Shown in pieces: positions 23,845-34,232 of a stretch of DNA of 64,000 bases. The position numbers and the translations under genes are program-made. This DNA comes from Vermamoeba vermiformis (lineage: Eukaryota > Tubulinea > Echinamoebida): positions 186,001 to 250,000 of the forward strand of contig JBEWZL010000179.1 in the NCBI GenBank assembly GCA_045837725.1, given 5' to 3'. Each line of letters starts with the position of its first letter. Within the stretch, counting starts at the first letter, position 1. The notes below the pieces were generated by a model. That model saw nothing but the letters and a program-made list of their open reading frames with translations, was not told the origin of the DNA and ran no database searches.

Positions 23845-26800
23845 ATGGCTAGTAAAGCTAAATCCAAGCACGTGCGGTTTAATGACGCAGTAAGAAGCTC
23901 ACTTTTTGGTCGTTCTACTGCACAATACTAATAAAAAATAACTATTAATTAGCAACAAACATTGTCCTACAATGTGGATAATTCCCCGGCGGTTTTGAAA
24001 AAAGAATCCACGCCTCGCCTGGAATTTTTACTTACTGACCGTCTGCATTATAATACCGAGGTAAGCATAATATTAAAGTATTAGTAGTTGTAATTTTATA
24101 ATGTCTATTTTGAATATTACCTGAAGAATACATTGTAAAATTATTAATTTACAGTACAACGGCGTGCTTCGCGACTGCGTGGAGCATTCATTGCTGCCCT
24201 TGCAAGAATTACCCAAGAGATATACGGCAGACAAATTAATTAAGAAAATTGAGCGAGTATTTGGGATTAGCGCCGCAGACATTAAAACCAAACTGCTAAA
24301 CTCAGGCCTCGACTACCGCGTAAGTGTGCTTCCTACGAATACTTTTGGTTCTTCATCATGGTTAATGCTCGTATAGTCAATTAAGGCCCGTCTTGAGGCT
24401 AATGTGACAGGTTTGGGCTCGCACCAATTTTACACCGAAAATTCATTCGAGGACGTCACGCGCTACGAACTGTGGAAGGACCAAGAGCGCACTCGATTGC
24501 GCAAAGCTATCGCAGAGATTGAAGCCAAACTGGTACGTATTATTATCTGACTTGGATCCGCAACTGACTTGAGCAGGCGAATTCCCCGGGTAACTCGACT
24601 CCTGTGCGCACCGACACTCTGACTCCAGTCGAGGCCAGGTACGCAGTTTTGATATTATTACCGACCTGCATATTAATGCACGAGACAGAGTGAGACACGA
24701 GTACTTGTGCCGTACACTTGCCGCTTCAATCCTCTGCAGCAAAAAGCAAGAACAAAAGAACCACAGCAAGTTGGTGCGTATATAAGCACAGCTGTGGACC
24801 AGAACCTGGCGACTAATCGATTCACAGGTCAAATTCTTCGAAAGATTAGAAGCACACATGAAGACCGTTCCTGATCACCTGGCTCTCGAGGTTGACCCGT
24901 TTATTGCACAAGGTAATGGTGCCTATATGATTACGAATGCTGATTGGTCTATGTGTAGACGCTGATTCGTCAAAAGTCAAGCGACACTTGCTGCCGTTGT
25001 CATCGTGGCACACTTGGTTGTTGCAAGAGTTCGAGTCCGCTTATGGCATTGGTCGATTAACGCGTTACGTTAGGTAAGAAGCAGTTTGATGTGACTGCTA
25101 GTCTAATTCACTCGCAGCGTGCTTCACTTTGTTATTTCTACCACGAATTACACGAGACACACTCTCTTGTTAATTATTTGGTTGGTGGAAATGGGCGTGA
25201 AAGAAGTGAACAAACGAGCGTACAACAAAATTGAGGTAATTGACATGCAATATTAACCGCACAACTGCTAATTCGTATCCAGATTAGAGAATTTCAGACC
25301 GTGATTGAGACACTGATCAAAGAAGTCGATCATTTAATGTTGAATTTGTTCCGTTATTTCGGTGAAGATATGTTAGGCGCTGCATTAGTGAACAAGATGC
25401 TGGTGCAACTCTTCGATGTCAGCAAAGTGTTGAAGATGGACATATTCAGAGATATCAACTATCAGAATGCTATTCTGTTCAGTTTGGAGGTAAGAAAAGC
25501 GGCAATATTATCACCCCTTTTAACGCAATTTGTAGTATTCGATGCGCAACAAATACGCCGATGAGTTGATGGCATGCGAAGAGGCTAAAGAAGTCATTAG
25601 AGTAGATCCCGATGCATATGAAAAGTTGGCAGAAAAAGAAATTGAATCAAAAGTTGAGGACTTGACATCAATTCCGAGCCTCACTGGTAGTCTATTCTGT
25701 CCCCCGCTAGTTATTAATCGCAATTAGGTTCCAAAAACAAGAATAGGAGAATTGTTACTCCGCGCCAATTGAGTGCGATGTGCGGTAAACTGCAACAATC
25801 ATTCGACAACGCGGCGAAGTACAATTCGATTTTCAATCAGCTGAAACTTGACTTGCAAGCGGAGTGCCAAAGATATTTCATTAAACTGCTCATGGAAGAT
25901 GTCAAGGTACAATCATAGGCTATAGCTAATAAGCTAACTAACAACTGCGTAGTTGATCGTCATGGGCCGAACACGAGAAATGACGTGTCGTGACATGTTA
26001 GAGTTGTGCTTTGTACTGAAAACAACGCGAAACCGATTTGCGGCCACATACGAAGAGTAAGACTGACTCACTTATTATAGTGCATGATCACTCATTTGTT
26101 TCAGGCTACGACAAATCGGGCTTGAAGAGCCACCTCTTCAGTACTTGTTCGGCACCTTTGTAGCCAAGTGGTCCGTGGAGGCATTGGAGATTTTGAAGCG
26201 CCAAATTAACAAGTGGATTCTCACGCAAATTGTAAGCGAACTCAATATAACGTCTGTGTGCTAATAGTAGTACAGTGGAATCCGACAGACACAGAGTTGG
26301 AGTGTGTGCAACAGCTGTTTAAAGAACTGAAAGATGCACACAACTTTGTGCGACGCGTTGAAGAGAGCAAAATCTTCAGTGAAGTGTCAGACATGAAGAC
26401 TGAGTTGCGAGGGGTGAGTTATATTGCTCTGATTGTGATTCGAGTGAGTTCGAACTAATGCGCGCAGCTCATTGGTCTGGCCGTGAAGTACCTCGCTGAA
26501 GAGATTTACAACGTGTTCATTCAAACCTTCCCAGTGGATGTGCGCGGTGAATTGCATCAGTTCTTATTGCCCAAGGCCTCAATGGCCGAGAACATCGTCT
26601 CGGCTAACAAACGAGTCGAGCAACAGTAAGACTACGAGCTGCATGAGTATCGTCGACTAATCCTTGCATAGAAATCCTTCTTCAGTTGAGGAGCGTCGTC
26701 AAGCCCTGATTAGAAGCGCGTCTAATCCAGACATTAAGGATGAGTCTGAGTACGTGTTATCTATCCTCTTATACGTCTACGTTACTAATCGTCGTTATTA

Positions 26801-27615
26801 TCAGGGCACCAGATGACACCGAGGCTGTGATCAGATGGTACACCCCGAGTTTGGCTGTTCCTAAAAAGTCCAAGAAAGTGTGGAAGGGCACACCGATCAA
26901 GCTATCGCTAAGCGTAAGTGGCACTGATTCACGACGTCAATACTTACCTTCCATACAGCAATGTGCTCACGTCAACATGATAAAAGAGCTGCAGCGACAA
27001 GTAGTGGAGTTCAACAAGGTCTATTCACTCGTGAGCAATTTGTTGCCCGTTTACAACATGCTCAAAGACCTCGAGGTGTCAATGCTCAAGATTCTCGCTC
27101 ACACTGTATGCAACACGACTATATGTTCAGTCAATACTAACCAGTGCCTGCTAGGTGATTGTGTGCATTCGTGAACAGCTGGCACAAAAGACCAAAGAGC
27201 ATGAAGTGAGGTTGTACTCGCAGCAACAGATCAGTACTGTGGTGTTGGTCGATCCAGCCTCGCTGCCCACGTTCAAAGAGATTTCGCTGTCACTGCTGCA
27301 GTCATACGTATGTTGCACTATTGCTCGTTACTTAGTTACTGATTGGTGATGCAGTGCAAGGACAATGATGTCAGCACATTGCGAGAGGACTACGAGAAGA
27401 TTGTCACCTCCGCCGATGCAACAGACAAAGACCTTATTGGCCGCGTCACGCAGCAAGAGGAGTCCAAGCCAGCTCCAATCTCGCTGTTAGCTCTCAGCGC
27501 GCCGAACAACAAATTGAGCAAAGAAGAACGAGCGTTGAAGACACAGCCCGTCAGTCGAGCGACCTCGCTGTTTAGCTTCAAAGAGGACAAGAAGAAGAAA
27601 TCGTTCTGGAAGTAG
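23845..27615 (+). CDS. Large, mostly alpha-helical cytosolic protein of unrecognised family
   Basis: Twenty-one exons join in frame to 899 residues, from MASKAKSKHVRFNDA to a highly basic end (DKKKKSFWK). No signal peptide or membrane segment is obvious. The body is a succession of amphipathic helices with many paired Leu/Phe residues, for example VIETLIKEVDHLMLNLFRYF and EALEILKRQINKWILTQ. This pattern is reminiscent of MUN/CATCHR-type membrane-tethering proteins, but I see no diagnostic motif and do not assign it. Short low-complexity linkers lie near residues 175-200 and 640-690. All introns are short, and every junction keeps the frame, which supports the model strongly even without a family name. 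Confidence 0.8.
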
Positions 27616-27707
27616 AGGACCGTGTTGGGAAATTTCCAGCAAAGCACGTGATACAAATATTTTTATATTTAAAAAATTTTAATGTACTGAACACTGTATT
27701 GTGCAAC

Positions 27708-29266
27708 ATGCAAGCAACTAAGTTGATACAACGAGTTTATTCAACCGCTGCTAGCTCGATTCGAGATGCAATCAAAGCGTCTAATAACGCAGTCATCGAG
27801 AAGTTGCAATCTCCTGAGCTCTACCTGACAGACGTAGCGCCAGCCAAAGATTATATACCGGCCATTGCGAATAAAAAAGTTATATTGGCCTCTGGACCAC
27901 CAGTGGAGTGGCAGAAAAGACACGAAATCCAAAAGGGCGCCATAATTGGTCAAGTACTCTTTGAGAAGTGGGCAGACAATTCCCAAACAGCTCGCAAGTT
28001 ACTAGATGAAGGCACAATCGTGGTAGAAAGTTGTAACGAACACAACGCGGTTGGTCCACTCACCGGTACAATTAAATAATAAATTGATTTTAAATTTAAA
28101 ATTATCTCCGCTAACAGATTACTTAGGAACGATATCCCCCAACTTTCCAGTATTTGTAGTCGAGAATAAAAAGCACGGTACTCGTTCTTTCAGCAGAATC
28201 GCCGAAATGTGGGAGATGTGGGGAAACCACGATAAACTTCCGAATCTACTATCTTGGAATGAAAGATATGCGCCTGCATTGCAAAGAGCACTTCGAAGCA
28301 TGAAAGGAGGCCTCTATTTGAACCCTTTATTAGCCCAAGCTCTGGAAATGGGCGATGACAACGGCAACAGACAGATCGCACTCACGCTGCTGCTGAACAA
28401 CAGTTTGGCCTTGCATATGCTCAACAACGGCTTTACTTCAGGTACGTAGTGTGCTGACTACACTCCTCGCTCACTGGCCTGGCAGATGACATTCGCACAG
28501 CCCTCGAAGTGCTGAACATTCCCAGTGGGGGCGGCGGAGGTCCCCGCGCTGTGATAGGCATATCAATGGCTGCAGCCAAAGCAGCGATCATACCCGCTGA
28601 GAACACACCCTACTCGACCATTGTCACGAACATGGCGCGCAATGGTGCACTGTGGGGCATTCAAGTCGCAGGTCTGGGCCAGCAGTGGTTCACAGTGCCA
28701 GCACCCCTGCCCAACGTCGTCAACTTCCACGACAATCCCAACACGAGTAAGTGCGACTAGTGCGTGAGTGCGCGACTAACCAGTGCTGCAGAGGTGCCCT
28801 ATCAGCAGTCAGATCGTTGTCCAGACATCGGTGGCGATGCGTCCATTCACGAGACCTTTGGATGGAGTGGCATGGCACTCTCAGCGGCCTCACAGCGCTT
28901 CTTGACCATGCTCGGAGACTTGACTGTCGAACAGGCATTTGCGTACAACAAAGAGGTATGTGAAGTGACAGGCTGCAATGTACTGACACGCGACAGATGC
29001 AACACATCAGCACTGGTCTCTCCAGCAAGTTCTTCGTGCCAGCACTCGGCAGCAAGACCATGATTGGCTGTGCACTGGGCATTGATGCTGCCAAAGTGCT
29101 CAAGTCAGGCATTGCACCGCTGATTGACACTGGTGTGGCCAACAAACAGCTCGGCCACAGCGTCATTGCGCGAGGTCTCATTCGTGCACCCATTGCGTGC
29201 TTCGAACAGGCACTCACCGCCTATTGTGAGCGGTACAAGACTAGCCTCGACTCGTTGCTCAATTAG
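27708..29266 (+). CDS. DUF1116 (AllG/YlbE-like) protein with mitochondrial presequence
   Basis: Five exons (27708-28065, 28118-28441, 28486-28746, 28792-28955, 28997-29266) give 458 residues, close to bacterial DUF1116 proteins. These are subunits of the oxamate carbamoyltransferase complex (AllG beside FdrA/AllF and AllH). Shared features are the N-terminal SGPPVEWQKRHEIQKGAIIG, the ESCNEHNAVGPL segment, the SPNFPVFVVENKKHGTRSF strand, ALEMGDDNGNRQIA, the long helix before TIVTNMARNGALWGIQVAG, and the C-terminal APLIDTGVANK. The first ~30 residues (MQATKLIQRVYSTAASS) form a typical mitochondrial presequence. A second DUF1116 domain sits in the FdrA fusion at 44,985-48,212. Base composition shifts from AT-rich exons 1-2 to GC-rich exons 3-5. 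The catalytic role in this organism is inferred. Confidence 0.85.
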
Positions 29267-29290
29267 CGAAAATAAATTTGTGAAATTTCA

Positions 29291-31800
29291 CTACTGCGTG
29301 CTGATCTGCCAGAACTGCAACTTCTCCAAGAAGGACATCTTGCTCATGTCCAAGGTCTTGCGGCGGTGCAGTGATTCAGGTGCGCGTGTGGTAGTGCGAC
29401 GCAGGGCAGGCTTGTCGTTGACTTCCAACACTGGGGCTGCAGGACTCTTCGGTGCAGCGGCACTGTACTTGTCGCGCAGTGCTGTCAATTTGTGCTGCAG
29501 TTGAGTGCGCTCTGCTTCGAGGGACTGCAGCTGTGTCGCGCTGTGGGCAGTGTCACGTGCCAGCATGTCAATCTCGCGCGTGAGAGATTCAACGAGATTG
29601 GCGAGTCTGACTTGTTCAATAATGTCCTGTTCAATCGAGCTCTGCCACGTGTCAAAGTCCTGGGCCATGTTCACTTCGAGCTCGAGCATGCCCTGCGAGT
29701 CTTCAACTTCGTGCAGCAATTCTTGCAAGTTTGACAGCTCGTGTGACACTTGATCACGTGATTCAGCGGTCTCATCGCGATTCTTTTTCTCTTCTTCAAT
29801 CTCCCGCGCAATCTCCTCGAGTGCCAAGTCCACCTCAGCCTTGTCTTTGTTGTCAATGTTCATGCGCAGCTGATGCTGTTCGAACTCCAGGCCCTAGTCA
29901 TCGGTCAATACACGTCTTTACAACAGCTGTGCGGTACACACCTTGATGATCTCCGAGCCCATGAGCGCGTCATTCTCGAGCTTGTGCAACATTTCCTGCA
30001 GCTCTTGAATGTTCTCCTTCAAGTCCTCGCACTGCGCACTCAGTTCGCGCTTCAACAGCTCCAGTCGTGTGCGCGCCTTCACCTCCTCTTCAAAGGCCAC
30101 GCGCATCTGTGCCATCACCTTCTCCAAGTTGTCACGTGCTTTCACTTCGCGGGCCAGTCGCGCGTGTGTCTCTTCGAACTTCTTTTCAGCCTCTTTGCGC
30201 CACGCTGTCACTTCCACACTCACAGCTGCGGCCTCTTCTTCGAGCGTGCGATTGACACGTGTCAACTCGTGAAATTCCTGTTCGAGCCGTGCTGACTCGC
30301 GACTCAAATCGTGGTGCTGTTGCTGGGTGAGATCTACGCCACGTGTCACTTCATCAATGCGCGTCTGTACAGCTGTCACGCTGCGCTCTATTTTTAGATT
30401 GGTGCGAATGAGTTTCTGACGGTGACTGCCAGCCTCTTGAATCTGCTTTTGGAGATCGAGCACTTCGGGCTGAACTTCGTGGGACCCGCCCTGAACATTC
30501 ACTGAAAATGGACTGTGCTGAATGTGCTGACCGCGCCACGTGACGGTGATCACGTGCTGACCGTGCTGCGTGGGTGTGAATCTGACCGCGTACAGCCCTG
30601 GTGCGTGCACGTGAATGAGACCTCTGTAGCGCACGGAGGGACCTTGAATGGACACTGAGAACCCCTCGCTGTCACGTGTGCTGGGGACTGGCTGACTAGT
30701 AACAGCATTGCCATATTTGTCCAATGCCTTAATTAGGAAAGTCGATGGTGCCCCGACAAATCCACCCTCCAGACCAGGACCACGTGCCACACAGTGTGGT
30801 GCGGAGATGAGTGCGGCGTGCACGAGAATGTCAACACTCGTTTGACACGTGTCACTTGCAGATACGTGCAACTTCCACGTGCCAGCGCGAGTGGGTGCCA
30901 CACGAAGTTCTGCGCGTCCAGGTCTCACCCAGCGCGAAGTGACCACGTGCCGCTCATTGTGCGGTCCTTGCAGCCACGTGGTCAACTGCGTGATCTCCGG
31001 CGACATCTCCGCTGTCAAAGACATGTCACGCCCTGCTTCGAGTTCTAGCGCTGTGTCACGTGCTGTGGCCTGTGCGTGCACGTGACTGCGTGAAATGTGA
31101 ATGGCGTGCGTGACAGGTGTCAATTCGCTGCTCAACAGTGCGCGCAAGTGACTTAAAATAGCCACAGAACCACGTGCCGTGAGACTGAGGGGCGGAGATT
31201 TGAGCGGATTTTCATCGACGAGCAGCTCTTGCAAGTGCAGCTGTGCCAGTGTGGGTGGCAGTGTCGCGAGCACATTGGAGCGCAGATCGAGCTTGACCAG
31301 CGAGTGGCACTGTGCCAGCTGTGCGGGCAGTTGCGCGAGTTTGTTGCGATGCAATTTGAGTTCCGAGAGCAGTGTGAGGCGTTGCACAGCAGGTGGCAGG
31401 TCTTTGAGCGCGTTGTTGCTCAGATCCAGCTCTTGCAGCGACACGAGGTCAAACAGCTGCGCGGGCACTTCTTTGAGCCGATTGGAACTCAAATTGAGCA
31501 CGCGCAGCAGTGTGAGGGCACCAATGTCACTGGGCACCTCGACTAGACCACTGCGTACCAGCAACAACTCGCGCAGATTGGTCAGCTGCGTGATTTTGAC
31601 TGGAAAGGCCTGGATGTGGTGTTAGCAGCGATTGGCGCGTCGATCATACGTACTTTGAGGGGATTTCGATTTAAATTGAGTGATCGGAGGTTAGTAATAG
31701 TCAACACCTCATTAGGCACATCACTTAAGAACGCATTGCTCAGATCTAGCTTGCCTGTTTTTTCTGCTTGTTTTATTCGCTCTGATAATTTTTCCGTCAT
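29291..31800 (-). CDS. Leucine-rich-repeat, filamin-type Ig and coiled-coil protein
   Basis: Three exons (31800-31654, 31609-29942, 29893-29291) give 805 residues. Residues ~15-215 are leucine-rich repeats of the Ras-suppressor/SHOC2 style (LRVLNLSSNRLKEVPAQLF and neighbours, ~23 residues each). Next comes a beta-rich segment, then a filamin/ABP280-type Ig repeat (~330-430), recognised by IKALDKYGNAVTS, PGLYAVRFTPTQHGQHVITV and IQHSPFSVNV. The C-terminal half (~440-790) is a nearly continuous coiled coil. Filamin repeats bind partners of the actin skeleton, so a scaffold role is likely but not shown. The coding sequence is extraordinarily rich in CACGTG (twelve copies in 30,537-31,176). Confidence 0.83.
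30537..31176. repeat. Dense cluster of CACGTG palindromes inside a coding exon
   Basis: Twelve copies of CACGTG were counted by eye, beginning at 30537, 30551, 30608, 30673, 30781, 30846, 30876, 30944, 30975, 31057, 31079 and 31171. By chance about 0.16 would be expected in 640 bp. They fall in different reading frames of the same exon, so a single repeated peptide does not explain them. CACGTG is the core E-box bound by bHLH factors. It could equally be a methylation, mutation-bias or structural signal. Confidence 0.75.
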
Positions 31801-32237
31801 TCTAATAATATAAGAATAATTAGAGAGGAGCTTTTTTAGTAATATGCCGAATTGTAAATATTATTGGCGCTTTTCGCCGTAATACTTACCAGATCTGTTG
31901 GCAAACAAATTATAGAAGCGATGAACAGGTCGCACGATACCAATAATCACAGCACACTCAATAATGCCGTGTGGTTGTTGTGACCGATCAAATAATAATA
32001 GCAAAGATACGCACTTGACCGGTTATCCACCTAATCTAATTTTAGCGCCGTTCAGTGAACGACACATTTCGCGCCAAGAATTTTGAGTCTGACATGAAGT
32101 TCATTTTCATTCTTTTGTACCGACTGAGTACAACACCGCTCATTCCTCGTACTGGTGTTCATTCATCTACGTACTACTCACTCCGCTCAAACACCGCCCA
32201 GTCCTCAACCACCGCCGCTACATTGACCAGCATCGCT

Positions 32238-32678
32238 ATGGGCACGCATTGCTACATCAAAGTCGTTCAGCTCCGACAGAGCGGCGCCAAGCTCAAAAAG
32301 TATCTCTACGTCTTCATGTACATTCACTACGACGGCTACCTCTCCGGTGTGGGCAAGCAGCTCGCTAATTTCTTGCGCGGCATCACTTGTCGCGACGACG
32401 ACGCGGATCAGACTGCATTCCGCTACGTCAACGAGGCAAGAGAGCTCGCTGCGCTGATTGTGCACCACTTCAAGAACTTGCATCCGAGCGGCAACGTATC
32501 TCTCGAGCCTCTAGCTACGGGTTGGGAGGAGGCACAAGAAGAGTACACGTACGAAGTCATGGTGGACTGCGGTGACATCCGCGTCAGAGTGTGCAAGTAC
32601 GACGAAGTATTGCTCGACAGTGGCACTGTGAAGCAGTTCTTAGAGCTCTGTAGCAAGGAGGAGGAGGACGACGACTAG
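32238..32678 (+). CDS. Uncharacterised protein resembling prokaryotic/phage GTxxx...DGYxxGxG proteins
   Basis: The core frame from MGTHCYIKV gives 146 residues without introns. It can be extended in frame to an ATG at 32055, adding 61 hydrophobic and Ser/Thr-rich residues that could be a targeting sequence. The N-terminal MGTHCYIKV, followed by YVFMYIHYDGYLSGVGKQL, resembles a widespread but uncharacterised family of bacterial, phage and fungal proteins with the pattern GT..., strand, (H/N)xDGYxxGxG. The middle is helical and the C-terminus very acidic (EEEDDD). No enzymatic motif is visible, and the function is unknown. The gene is divergent from the LRR-filamin gene. Confidence 0.65.
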   Translation: MGTHCYIKVVQLRQSGAKLKKYLYVFMYIHYDGYLSGVGKQLANFLRGITCRDDDADQTAFRYVNEARELAALIVHHFKNLHPSGNVSLEPLATGWEEAQEEYTYEVMVDCGDIRVRVCKYDEVLLDSGTVKQFLELCSKEEEDDD

Positions 32679-32891
32679 TTGGCGCCAGGCTCGCGTGCTT
32701 GGCTTGTCGGTTGAAAGACATCTGCTTTAAGACAGCTCGTGTCTTTAAACGTTGTATAATGTCATATAAACATTATATTTATTACAAATATACAGACCCC
32801 AAGTAATGAACACAAAGTCTTGTTGCAGTAAGGAAAGATAAGCGAGGGGAATCTAATCTTCTTTCAAAGCAAGAAGCAGGCACAAATCACC

Positions 32892-33211
32892 TCATTTTTT
32901 CGCTACTGGTTTTTCCTGAGCTAGCTTTTGTTTCTCGCGCATAATGTCTGCGTCTCTGTTATCCACAAATAAATTAGATTTCGCTCGGAAAATAAAATTG
33001 ATCAATTCGAATTAACGCACCTCTGTTGACGCTTGGCTGCGTCGCCTAATTTGCCCTTAGGAGCATTTTCTTCTTTTCTTTTCTTGGCGCGCTCGCGGTT
33101 AACTAAATTAATTTGAGAATGGAAGTGAGAAAAGCTCCGAAATGGATTGAACCGACAACAGATCAGCTGTCAGTGAAGCTACGTACTCTCACGTTGGTTT
33201 CCTCGAGTCAT
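32892..33211 (-). CDS. SERF-like small basic protein (4F5 family)
   Basis: Three exons (33211-33187, 33102-33021, 32955-32892) give only 56 residues. It begins MTRGNQREINRERAKKRKEE, matching the SERF/4F5 N-terminal signature (MTRGNQRxxxRxKxxKK). It continues with KGKLGDAAKRQQRDADIMREKQ, which matches the family's second conserved block. SERF proteins are disordered, bind RNA and nucleoli, and accelerate amyloid aggregation. The gene is divergent from the NDUFAF4-like gene across 144 bp. Confidence 0.85.
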
Positions 33212-33355
33212 GGTACTCAATGAAGTGCGGACGGTTGTGTGGGAGTCGAGTGGGTGTAGTAGTGATAAATACCACCAGCCAAAATTTCTGCTCCACGTCA
33301 CTGACCACGTGCTTAAAGTTCATTCGCACTAGCGCATGTCAATAGAGCACTGCAC
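33212..33355. promoter_or_regulatory. Short divergent promoter between SERF-like and NDUFAF4-like genes
   Basis: The 144-bp gap separates two start codons on opposite strands, so both promoters must fit here. It contains one CACGTG palindrome near 33306. No TATA-like element stands out. Confidence 0.5.
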
Positions 33356-33919
33356 ATGGGCAATAAATTACGACAATTAGCACGTGTTGGTCAAGAAGCT
33401 AAAGCACACCGGGAATGGGCTACATCCGATATTAAAAAGGAATACAAATTTGACGACAATCGCAGGGCTCTTAGTCAAGAACAAATGCTCGATGAATTAA
33501 ATAAGCAGACTTCACCTGATGAGAGTTATTTAGAGAATTTAAACAAGTTGATGAAGAGCTCATCTATTGAAGCCCGTCCCGCTCCAGGAGCACTGCCTAA
33601 AGGAGTCTCATTCATTCAAAATAATGACAGCAATAATAAGGGCCTAGAGTCATTGCCAGGACTGAGTGCAGAGCTAGCAGATCAGATGGAACACGTTAAC
33701 AAAGCTAAAATGCCATTAAATCGATTCAAAGTAGCACGTAATGATAAGAGCAACGATAATATGCAAGGCAAGCTGACAGGCGATCAAATGAATGCCATAT
33801 TAGTCATGCACACACGAGATCCAGCGACAAACACTGCAGAAAAACTTGCCTCGCAATTCGGTGTGAACATAGATCAAGTACAAATATTGTTGTCTTCTAT
33901 TACTATCCCACGGAAGTAA
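33356..33919 (+). CDS. NDUFAF4-like complex I assembly factor (tentative)
   Basis: Single exon, 187 residues, hydrophilic. The N-terminus MGNKLRQLARVGQEAKAHRE resembles NDUFAF4, which also starts MG and carries a basic/arginine-rich head with possible myristoylation. The C-terminal GKLTGDQMNAILVMHTRDPA followed by EKLASQFGVNIDQVQILL matches that family's final block: a GKL... element, a helix, then a winged-helix-like helix pair. The middle is low in complexity and not conserved. The family call is moderate. NDUFAF4 helps assemble the Q-module of mitochondrial complex I. Confidence 0.5.
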   Translation: MGNKLRQLARVGQEAKAHREWATSDIKKEYKFDDNRRALSQEQMLDELNKQTSPDESYLENLNKLMKSSSIEARPAPGALPKGVSFIQNNDSNNKGLESLPGLSAELADQMEHVNKAKMPLNRFKVARNDKSNDNMQGKLTGDQMNAILVMHTRDPATNTAEKLASQFGVNIDQVQILLSSITIPRK

Positions 33920-34232
33920 TAGCAGCCGTTAAATAAGTTAAATATGCATTAGTCACTGTACATTTGTAAATAAAGCTGTATCAACCTTGTGCGCTGTGTG
34001 TCAGTTCACCGAGACTCAACTTATTACTCAGTCCACGTTCTATGATACAAAATATGTATAAATCGCCTTAATGATGCATGTAGGTATTCTTAAACGCTGT
34101 GAAAGATCATTTGAAATTGATTTTGACAACCGACAGTTGGATATCTGATTTATTTATTGTATATACACACCACAGTGCTCGATATTTCCATGGCACTATA
34201 GACATCATTCATAGCAGAGTTATTGAGTCATA
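33920..34232. other. Intergenic region upstream of the Furry-like gene
   Basis: AT-rich, about 310 bp, with polyadenylation-like AATAAA near 33968 for the preceding gene. No open frame or RNA gene was recognised. It should contain the promoter of the Furry-like gene. Confidence 0.4.
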
